Assembly: GCA_019096155.1 (NCBI GenBank)
Contig: JAHCVI010000003.1
Coordinates: 2,914,001 to 2,978,000, forward strand
Reading direction: 5' to 3'
Origin: Staphylotrichum longicolle
Lineage: Eukaryota > Ascomycota > Sordariomycetes > Sordariales > Chaetomiaceae
DNA: 64,000 nucleotides
Position numbers and translations under genes: made by a program. The notes beneath the pieces are model-generated. The model searched no databases. It was not told the origin of the DNA and saw only the letters and a program-made list of their open reading frames with translations. Below are positions 55,301 to 64,000 of the stretch, piece after piece. Position 1 is the stretch's first letter. The number at the start of each line of letters is the position of its first letter.

Positions 55301-58300
55301 TCGTCTTCGAAAAATATTGCCGATCGCCTGTCTGCTTTCCGAGTTAACGTGGCCCTGTTCATGGACCGCTATACCATCAGCCTGCCGCTGCTGAGCTCTC
55401 TGACCTACACAGTCCATGGAACTGTGTCCCGGGCTGCAATGGCAGCCAACTTTGGCCGCGAGATTATCTTCGATTTTGACATCAAGGAGAACTCTCACGA
55501 GATGCAAGTCAGGGTCAACAACGTACCGCGGAGCATCTCACTTCTTCAAATTCCCCCGACCAACGGGCGGGTCAGAAGCCATATGGAATCAGGAGAGCAC
55601 TCCGTCAGCGTCTTTGCATCAGTCGAATTGGTGCAATTAGACGCATCCGCCGTGTACAGCTTACTGTCAGCACTGAACCGCCCCGAAATCTCGAATGCCG
55701 TCGAGGAATTGCAGCAGCAGGCGAAAAGTATCCAGGAGCACATCAGAGAGGTCACCGGGAAGTCGCCCAAGGCGCCCGCGGTGTCAACAGACGAAACGAA
55801 GACACCACTAGCTTACGCCGCCCATCTAACGTTCGCCGGCCTCGAGGTGTTTGGCAACAGTCCGCTGAAGGCTGAAACTGGGCCCTTGGCGCACATCTCG
55901 TTCGCCCTTGGTAGCATCCATCTTGGACTTGCCAACCGGATGGAGCAACATGGGCCGTTGTTGACCTATCCGGAAATCAATGTCAATCTACGCCGTATCG
56001 CCTTTGAGATCCAGAGAGGCAGCGCCGAAGCAATGAGATCATGCGGCAATGTTGAATTCGGGGCTCTGATCTCCGCCTCGTCGCGAACGGGGGACAACGG
56101 CAAGGAGACGCGGTTCCTCCACGTCAAGAGTGATGCATTTGAAGTCAACCTTTCTCCTGACACCATATCCACGGTCGTCGATGTGCTGGGCTACATGGGC
56201 GACAAGATCAAGGACCTCGACACTTCTCGAGAACTCCAGTATTTGCGAAAGCTCAGACAGTCCAAGCCACGCATTGCCATCAACGATGCCGAACCAGAGG
56301 AGGAAACCGATATTATCGACACTGTTCTGTCTTCTGTCACCTACAGTTTTGAGATTTGCAACATTCGAGTGGCCTGGCTGGTGAACAAGGTGGGCGAGGA
56401 GCCGGTGTTTGGCAAAGATGACCTTGTCATCTCTCTCCAAAGGATCGGGCTCGGCACACGGCCAAGGAAATCCGCCAGATTGACCATCGAGGACCTGCAG
56501 GTCCAGATGATGAGCCCATTGCAAGACAGAAATACCCGGTCACCGAACTCTGCGTTGCTCCCTGAGGTCATCTTCAACATCGCCTACGTGTCGACAGTGG
56601 ATGCCCGCCGCCTCGCTTTCCAAGCGGTTGGAAAACCACTGGACGTACGATTAACTTCTGGCTTCATCATCCCCGCTGCCCACTTGAACGACTCCATCAG
56701 CCTGTCGTACAAGAATATCCAACAGGCGTCGCAGAACTGGGCTCCGACCATCCAAGGTCCAGAGCCCGCAACCGTGAAACAAGAACCGGATGTGCCACGG
56801 AAGAACATCCTTGGAGGGAAAAGGCTCGAGTCTTTGCTCGTTGATGCCGATTTTGCCGGTGCTGTGGTTCACCTCACGGGCAAGAAAGCCCCCGGAGACC
56901 TGGTCTCTGCTACGAACTCGGCCCGGCCGCAGAGCTCCGGGAAGCAGGGACAGCTTGGTCCAGATGACACAACGAGCAGCACCACGCTCAAGTCTCCCGG
57001 CTTGGCGTGCAAAGTGGAATATAGGGATAACGGCAAAGATGACCCGTCGCTCCATGCCGAAGTCAAGATCGATGCCTCAAGCAATATTCTCTACCCGTCC
57101 GTTGTACCACTCGTTGTGGACATCAGCAACAGCGTCAAGAAGGTGGTAAGCAGTCACAATACCAAGAACAGCAAGCCCGTTGTTCAAGCGCGAGAGGTTG
57201 CCGCCAAGGTCAAGCTCCCTGAGGAGGACAGCATTCTCACTGCCGATCCAACCGCCGTCCTCGGCCGAATGAAACTCAATCTCGGCTTGCGTATCTACAA
57301 GCAGGAGTTCTCCATGAGCTGCCAGCCGATTGCGCGAGTGGCCGCCTCCATTGGTTTTGAGAACGTGTACTTCACCGCCAACACGGTCCGCTCCGCGGAG
57401 CAGGGCAACTTCTTTGCCATCTCGGGAACCTGCACAAACCTGCAGTCCTCAGTGCAACACGTCTATTCCAGGGAGTCGACCGGCAGCTTCAGAGTGCAGA
57501 CCATTGTTCTCTCGTTCTTGAACAGCAAGCACCTGAGCGGCACCAGCGGCGTGTCAGCCATCCTCAAGGTCAGCCCCATGGAGGTGTCAGTGAATGCAAA
57601 GCAGCTCCAGGATTTTATGCTTTTCCGCGAGATCTGGCTACCGCGCAAGGTGGGCGACCCCTCAGCTGGCCCCGTGGCTAAGCTTGTCACGGAAACCTCC
57701 CAGGGCCATCTCGTGCAGCGCTACCAGCAGGTCGCCGCGACAGCCGCGTTCCCCTGGACGGCCAGCATCTCCATATCCGCGCTCAAGATCAACTTGGACC
57801 TCGGGCAGGCCTTGGGCAGGTCGACATTCTCCATCAATGACTTCTGGATCTCTTCCAAAAAGACGTCAGACTGGCAGCAGAACCTGTGCCTCGGGTTCCG
57901 CATGATTAGCATTGAGAGTGCTGGTCGAATGAGCGGCTTCGTCGCACTTGAGAACTTCAAGCTGCGCACATCCATCCAGTGGCCCGAGCGGGAGCAGGCG
58001 CTCAATGAGACGCCGCTGATCCAAGCCTCGGTGGGATTCAGCCAGTTCAGGGTCAAGGCTGCCTTTGACTACCAAGCTTTCCTCGTTGCGGACATTACCT
58101 CTCTGGAATTCCTCATGTACAATGTCCGGCGCGGTCGGGAAGGCAGCGGAGACCGGCTGGTGGCCATCTTTGACGGCGAGGCTGTTCAGGTGTTTGGCAC
58201 GACGACATCCGCGGCGCAGATCATTGCTGTGTACCAGGCCTTCCAGCGGTTAGTGCAGGAACGCAAGGCCAACTTCGAGACGTCACTCAAGGAGATCGAG

Positions 58301-59257
58301 CGGTACATGAAGAGGAAGTCTGTCGCGGCCCCGGCCGAGGTGATCCAGCGGCTCAGCATTCCCAAAACAGCCTCGGGCGACGACGGCATCCTCAAGTCGC
58401 CCATCTCGCTCGACACGGACGTCGTGGTTACCCTCAAGGCTCTCAACCTGGGCGTCTTCCCCAGCACCTTCTCGGACCACCAAGTCTTCAAGATGGAAGC
58501 GCTCAACGCGCAAGCCCGCTTCGCCGCCTCGGTCCAAGACGACGGGCGCATCCACAGCATCCTGGGCCTCACGCTCGGCCAGCTGCGCATCGGCCTCGCG
58601 GGTGTGCGGACGGCGGCGAGCGGCGGGCCCAAGACGCTCAGCGACCTGTCGGTCGAGGACGTGGTGGCGAGCGCGACGGGCTCACGAGGCGGCACCATCC
58701 TCAAGGTGCCGCAGGTCGAGGCCGTCATGCAGACCTGGCAGCGGCCCGAGTCGAAGCGCATCGACTACATCTTCAAGAGCGCCTTCGAGGGCAAGGTCGA
58801 GGTCGGCTGGAACTACAGCCGCATCAGCTACATCCGCGGCATGTGGGCCAACCACGCCAAGACGCTCGCGCAGACCTGGGGTCGCGAGCTGCCCAACGTC
58901 ACGGCCATCCGGGTCACCGGCGTGCTCCCCACCGCTGCTGCCCCCCCTCCTGCGGGCGGTGCTGGTCCCCAGGACGAGAAGGGCAAGGGGAAGGACAAGG
59001 CGAAGGAACAGCAAAACAACAAGATCACGGCCGAGGTCAAGGTGCCGCAGTCCAAGTACGAGTATGTCGCGCTCGAGCCGCCGGTGATCGAGACGCCGCA
59101 GCTGCGGGACATGGGCGAGGCGACGCCGCCGCTCGAGTGGATCGGGCTGAACCGCGACCGGCTGCCGAACCTGACGCACCAGATTGTGATTGTCGCGCTG
59201 CTGGAGCTGGCGGGCGAGGTGGAGGATGCGTATTCGAGGATTTTGGGGAGCACTTGA
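49392..59257 (+). CDS. csf1: Csf1, bridge-like lipid transfer protein (BLTP1 family), 3250 aa
   Basis: Csf1 is the fungal member of the BLTP1/Tweek family of rod-shaped proteins that move lipids between membranes at contact sites. Three exons: 49392-49435, 49495-49530 and 49585-59257; the last is 9,673 bases of uninterrupted frame. Splicing gives an N-terminal membrane anchor, MSSGGFFGGNGVFHP then PFLGILLGCGALSVF, followed by the chorein-like start SWIIRTYTWHQYGVYIDIKA and LLAGRIFFTGLRYHGNNETI. Repeated beta-rich segments then run the length of the protein, broken by Ser-rich loops (for example around 53040-53330). The C-terminal segment contains RIDYIFKSAFEGKVEVGWNY, a Lys-rich linker, and the family-like end PPLEWIGLNRDRLPNLTHQI. 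Yeast Csf1 is about 2,960 residues, so this is full length. It is divergent from the DUF300 gene and converges on the exchanger. Confidence 0.95.
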
Positions 59258-59855
59258 TTTCTCCCCCACCCTCTTTCCCTCTGGTTTTATTATTTCTCTA
59301 TATCATTAAGGGTTTGCGCTTTAGAGTCTTCTTCTTTTTTTTTCTTCTTTGTTTTGCATGTGCATCATCAGGGAAGTGGGCTTCACTCCTTGTTGGGCTG
59401 GGTCCGGATTTGATATGGGTATGAGCTGGGTTTGGGATAGAGTCATGACATAGAGTCAACAGGCAAGCAACTGCAGTAATATAATAACTGGCTTCCTACA
59501 ACTTTTACCCTGTGTCGTCTGTTTCTCGTTTACATATCACCAGTCGCCTTGAGGGCGGGTTCCGCAGCTTCACCTCGATTTGCCACTGGGGGAAGCAGGC
59601 CAAGTATACACACAACACGTAGAATCTGACAAGGCAGTCAGTGAGAGCGGAAAGAAAAGAGAAAAATGGACAAAGAACTATGAACGCGAATAAAAGCTCT
59701 ATGCTTGAAGAGTTCCCGGCCCAATATTGCACCAAATGCCAACCCATTTCATAAGTACACAATTCCGATATATACAAACCAGCCGGCATCGCCTTCGGAT
59801 CCCTTTTACCACGCAGCATACCTTAGAAAGCGAGATATGTTGTTGGATAAGCGGC
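59258..59855. other. Convergent intergenic region (csf1 / vcx1)
   Basis: About 600 bases of presumed 3' UTRs, including a T-rich run near 59330-59350. No gene is seen. Confidence 0.5.
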
Positions 59856-61923
59856 TTATTCCGCCGGTACGGCGGGGTACCCTATATGCACCTCTGTCAG
59901 TAAACGTCCCCCCTCCAACAAGACCAGAAAAAGAGGATATGAGCAACTTACACCATGAACAGACGGCGATGATGGCATACAAGCACATCAGCAGCATCCC
60001 CTCGAGCCAGTGGCTCTTGCCATCAGCAATGAGGTAGTTGACCAACAGCACGGCGACGAACAGCACGGCGACCTGGAAGGGGTCGAAGCTGAGGGCCATC
60101 TCGTCCATGCCCATCCCCCAGCCGATGATGACGAGCAGCGGGATGATGAAGAGGGCGACCTGCATGCTCGAGCCGACGGCGACGCCGATGGCCAGGTCCA
60201 TCTTGTCCTTGATGGCGACGGTGACGGCGGTGGCGTGCTCGGCGGCGTTGCCGACAATGGGCAGCAGGATCAGGCCGACAAACTCGGCGCTGACGGTGCC
60301 GCCGGCGGTCACGGCGCTGATGCCGTCGACCATGAACTCGGCGCAAAAGGCGATGATGACGGTCGAGATGGTCAGGGTGGCGACGGCGACGGCAAAGTGG
60401 AGCTGGGGTTCCTCGCCCTCTTCTTCCTCGTCCTCGTGCTCGTGCTGGAGATTCTTGCGCGGCGGGTTGGTGAGCAGGCTGCGCATCTTCTCGTTGTCGG
60501 TCCGGCTCGAGGGGAGGCCGTGGCCGCCGATGACGCCGGCGGGGGCAACGAAGCCTTGGGCAATGGCGCCTTCCTTGAGCTCGTGGTTGCGGAGAGGGTG
60601 CCGGAATGGTTTGGCTTCGACCTTTTGGCTTTCCTGGGCAAAGACCATGGAGTGGGTCTTGAGTTGGAAGAAGAGGTAGGCGCCATAAACCACCAGGAGA
60701 ATGACTGAAGTGCCACGGGAGAGCTTGGCGACGTCGGACTGGGGGGTCTCGCTGGCGATGTCGAAGACGGTGGGGACAATGACGGCGGCGACAGCAAGTG
60801 CCAGAAGACTGGCGGCCGTTTGGGCGACGGTGGTGTTGAAGTACTGCTCTTGGCGGCGCAGGCCTCCGCAGAAGAAACACATGCCCATGACGAGTAGCAA
60901 ATTAGAGAGGATACTACCGATGAGAGAGGTCTGCACGATGACCACCTCGTTGTGGACGAGCGCAATGATGGCGACGATCAGCTCGACGGCATTGCTGGTA
61001 TCCAGTCAGTACGCCAACCCCATGCGAATCTCTGTGAAGAGGGTACATACCCAAACGTGGCGTTCAGCAGACCGCCCACGGTCTCACCGGTCCGCAGGGC
61101 AATCTCCTCGGTCGCAAACCCCAGCATAGCTGCCAGGGGCACAATAGCTATGAAGTTGACGATGAAGACGGCAATTCGGCTGACGGAGTGGACGTAGTTG
61201 ATGGCAATGCCAGCGGGAGCCGCGACCAGGAGGATGTTGATCCATGAGTTGAACAGGGTGCGCTGGAGCTGGTTCCGGACGGTAAATGGCTCCTTTGGGG
61301 TGATGTGTTTGAAGAAAGTCCGCGACTGCTTGGGCTTCTCAACTTCCGGGGCACGCTCGGCAGTGGTGTTTGGGGATGGTTCTCTCCCTCCCGAGGTCCT
61401 CCGGCGCAGGACGCCCTGGGTGACGGTGGCGGGCCCCATGTCAGAGGCAACGGGATCACGGCTGGCAACATCACGTTTGTGGAGGTGGGTGCTGGACTCG
61501 CCGGGCTCTGCGTGGGTGACTACTGTCTCATGGCCGTCGCTGCCGGAGGAGGGCGGCGGCAGGGGCGCGGTGTGTGCGGGAGTGAGTGGCTGGCCTTCAA
61601 GCTCGTTGCTGGCCTGCCATGTCTGAGGCAAAGAGGTAGTCCTGGTGCGGCTGTGGGCAAAGGGGTTCCAGGGCGAGCCTTGGGCAGCTTCCCTATGCGC
61701 AGCCATCCTGTTGCGGTAGGCGTTATCTGTTGTCGGAGGTTAGTAAGAGGATTCCGATGGGTCCCTCACTGGCCCTCTCCTCTGTGGCTCGCTCTTCGCT
61801 GCTTAGGGATGTTGTTGGTCTCCACAACAGTGGGCCTCCGAGCGTGTGCGTGCATGGCGCGCCTTGTCCAGCGATGGGAAAGGGAAGTCTGTGTTTGGGA
61901 ATGGGGTGCTTACATGAAGCCAT
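59856..61923 (-). CDS. vcx1: Vacuolar Ca2+/H+ exchanger (CAX/Vcx1 family), 584 aa
   Basis: This antiporter loads Ca2+ into the vacuole using the proton gradient. Four exons: 61923-61914 (10 nt), 61726-61051, 60994-59952 and 59881-59856 (26 nt). The spliced start reads MASYNAYRNRMAAHREAAQG. A Pro/Ser-rich cytosolic region of about 150 residues precedes the first membrane helix (LFNSWINILLVAAPAGIAIN). The two conserved ion-binding repeats are present: GLLNATFGNAVELIVAI (N225-E233) and LPIVGNAAEHATAV (about 477-482), the latter leading to LAIGVAVGSSMQVALF. Between them lies an acidic His/Glu loop (EHEDEEEEGEEPQLHF), as in CAX proteins. The short last exon adds WYPAVPAE-stop; the TATAG acceptor is required because the nearer CTGACAG would create a stop. 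About eleven helices are expected. Confidence 0.92.
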
Positions 61924-63523
61924 GGTGCCCGTTTGAGGAACTGGCGTCTCTCAACAGGTAGGGTCGGTTTAAGTCGAGCTCTGAGTCCACGTCTCGAGGG
62001 CTATCCAACGGGTCTTTTCGGTGCGGTAATGTGAATTGGCGGACCAATTGCAGCTGGGGGATGGGGGCCCCTTGGAAATGAAATGATGGGATGCTGGGGC
62101 GAGAAACACGAGTTAGTCGGAGGCGCAATACGAGCGACGGCGACTCGGGCCTTGCAAATCCTTGGGTATATATACATGCGGCGCGTGAACATCCCAAATC
62201 AAATGAAGCAGAAAAAAGAAAGGGAATCACCAACCAAAATCTTTGTCGTCTGGGAGAGGGCGGGAGATGACACGCAGCGAATGTCGGCCGTTTGTCTTGG
62301 TGAGTGGGTGATTGCCCAGGCGCGCGGGTATCCCTTTGTTGGCTCCAGGTTTTTGTAAGAGAGGTTTGTGATATGGTCGGATGGGATGAGTGAGTGAGTT
62401 GGACAGGAATTCAAAGACCTGGAAGGACGTCATTAGGCTGGATCAGACCAAGTGCAATGCAGTGCAGTGCGTGGAAGGAGGAGCCCGAGCCGGGTTTCTC
62501 GTTCAGACCGCTCCGAGAGATTGGGCCCGACCAACACTGCGGTTCACGTTGGGCCACGATTCCAACAAGCCACTGCTCATGCCACAAATCGACCAAGCCA
62601 AAGGAACATAAACTTACACACGTTTCCAACACCCACAGACAAACTATGACGGATGTGAAAGGGGGCGAGCACAAAAGGACCAATTTCCCAACGTCCCCCG
62701 TTTTCGTCGCTCAGTGCTGCCACCATGGTCCAGCGCGCCACATTTTAGCCTGTCTCCAGGCTTGATCAAATCCAAGGAAGTCATAGCGTGTCTCGCGTGT
62801 GATTTCATGGCCCCTTCTTTTCCATGACGAGCCCTGATCTGGAAAATCAATGACGCCAAGCAAGGATCGACCCCTGCCCAGAGCCGTGCCGCACAACAAG
62901 CTCTCGCCAATCTTCTTGGTTTTGCTTGTCTTTGCTTGTCTTTGCGCCACACCCGGGACTGTGCCATCTTCCCACAGACGGCGGATCTGTCCCGGAGGTT
63001 TGGACAACCGCGGTTGCATACGTATGCGTGTGTGTGGCTTACGTCGGACAGCGTGTCTTACACGTGTATTTGTACTTACACTAGGAAACCTCACCTTGAT
63101 CCATTGAAACATGGCCTGCCCTCAAAAGGCTAAACTGGGATGTCGCGCGCTTTTGCACCGGTCGACGAACCAGCCCGGCTGGAGGCCTCAACTAAATGTC
63201 AAAAACAGGTTCCCCACACTTCCGGCTCAGAGCGCATCGCAAGATTGGCCACAAGCGCAGACCAACTGACCCCCAAAATGTCAAAAGTTGTCGCTGATCA
63301 AAAACATTTCACAACACCAATGGCTGGGGTATTTCCACACTCTCATCTCGAGTTTTGAAACCGATATGCCAAAAGAGCCCCAATCACTAACCCCAAGCAA
63401 CATTTATCCCATCATGCTCCTTCCCAAATAATCCACTTCCCTTCCACTCACAACTCACGATCTCTCCTTATCCTTCTCCCTCTCCTGCCCCCAGCACCAC
63501 CAGCACCACCACCACTCACCCCC
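61924..63523. other. Intergenic region (1.6 kb) upstream of vcx1
   Basis: Both flanking genes are on the minus strand. It should hold the vcx1 promoter and the 3' UTR of the right-edge gene. I see no supported gene or RNA. Confidence 0.5.
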
Positions 63524-64000
63524 TCAGCCCGCCCAAGAGCCCTCATACTGCACGCTCCCCCTCCTCAGCAGCCCCGAAGCCGACATGAACGCCGGGCTGG
63601 GGCTCCCCGCTCGCGCGGCTGAACCCGTCCCCACCCACGCTCCCGCTGACATTGCTCGCCGCAGCAGCAGCCAACACCCCCGGCGGCAGGCCCAAGGCGG
63701 GTATGCTCCCTCGGGCACCGCCCCGTTCGGCATCGTCAGCAGCATACCCCCATTCCCACTCCCAATCCCGCGCCAGCGCCAGCGGCGGCGAACGAAGGCG
63801 TCATGGCCGCGCCCCCCGCGCTCGTCGTCGCCGGCGCCGCCGTCTTCAGGTCCCTGTAAAACGCCTCGAGCGCGTGCGCGTCGCCGCAAAACGCCTCGAG
63901 CTCGTCCTTGATCCACTCGGGCTCCTGCGTCGTCCACGTCGACCACGCGGATCCCGCCGCCCCGGCAGCTGGGTTTGTTCCCGAGGTTGGCCCGGGCGGC
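63524..64000 (-). CDS. C-terminal part of an unidentified protein, frame apparently disrupted; 5' end outside window
   Basis: From the right edge down to about 63750 one frame reads as clear coding sequence: EPEWIKDELEAFCGDAHALE, FYRDLKTAAPATTSAGGAAM, then an Ala/Gly-rich stretch. That frame stops at 63738-63736. A second frame continues plausibly (GMLLTMPNGAVPEGAYPP). A third looks best over about 63690-63615 (LGLPPGVLAAAAASNVSGSV). The second resumes to a stop at 63524 (PAFMSASGLLRRGSVQYEG, ending SWAG). The switches fall at or near homopolymers (a run of five C at 63747-63751, and near 63694-63700 and 63591-63612). Either introns I cannot define, real indels, or base-call errors explain this. 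I do not recognise the family, and the function is unknown. Confidence 0.5.
   Translation of the reverse strand, partial: AARANLGNKPSCRGGGIRVVDVDDAGARVDQGRARGVLRRRARARGVLQGPEDGGAGDDERGGRGHDAFVRRRWRWRGIGSGNGGMLLTMPNGAVPEGAYPPWACRRGCWLLLRRAMSAGAWVGTGSAARAGSPSPAFMSASGLLRRGSVQYEGSWAG

Noticed and set aside
1..64000. Transposon, CRISPR array, rRNA or secondary-metabolite cluster
   Set aside because: No transposase/reverse transcriptase frame, no regularly spaced repeats, no rRNA-like sequence and no synthase-type megagene; the only very large gene is csf1.

Overview
The window is nuclear DNA from a filamentous ascomycete, most likely a Sordariomycete and probably in the Sordariales. The grounds are short GT-AG introns of about 50-130 nt with fungal branch-point-like sequences, a GC-rich coding bias, an intron-bearing tRNA-Ala, and genes that read as fungal housekeeping orthologs (met13, sec5, idh2, stu1, a LIM-RhoGAP, fyv7, EF-2, csf1, a vacuolar Ca2+/H+ exchanger). 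I see no phage, plasmid, operon, CRISPR array or intact transposon.

Layout, left to right. The left edge cuts a minus-strand methylenetetrahydrofolate reductase (met13 type). A minus-strand tRNA-Ala(AGC) with a 12-nt intron follows, then a large DUF676/Rog1-type lipase. The lipase faces, across a purine-rich divergent promoter, a transcription factor that combines a BED-like C2HC finger with a Zn2Cys6-like cluster. Next come the exocyst subunit sec5 (minus) and the mitochondrial NAD-isocitrate dehydrogenase subunit idh2 (plus, five exons). After a 3.5-kb gap there is a two-exon 67-residue protein with a TATA box, then an unknown single-pass membrane protein, a basic-secretory-protein-type metallopeptidase (minus) and the CLASP stu1 (plus).

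A second 3.5-kb gap precedes the LIM-RhoGAP gene (rga1-like), which converges on fyv7 (ribosome biogenesis). An Atos/DUF4210 protein follows; its C-terminus seems to change frame inside a microsatellite. It converges on translation elongation factor 2 (six exons). A DUF300/TMEM184-type membrane protein with an 18-nt micro-exon is divergent from csf1, a 3,250-residue bridge-like lipid transfer protein with one exon of 9.67 kb. csf1 converges on the Ca2+/H+ exchanger (vcx1/cax). The right edge cuts a minus-strand gene whose visible 3' part changes reading frame several times.

The genes are not a pathway cluster. They are core cell-biology genes (one-carbon and TCA metabolism, exocytosis, microtubules, Rho signalling, translation, lipid transfer, calcium storage) mostly arranged as divergent or convergent pairs. 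Exon structures were read by eye from splice consensus, frame continuity and recalled family sequence; none is supported by transcripts. No clearly new multi-gene system is visible. The best leads are the two apparent frame disruptions, the two-finger regulator, the 67-residue protein, the metallopeptidase without a signal peptide and the two long gene-poor intervals.
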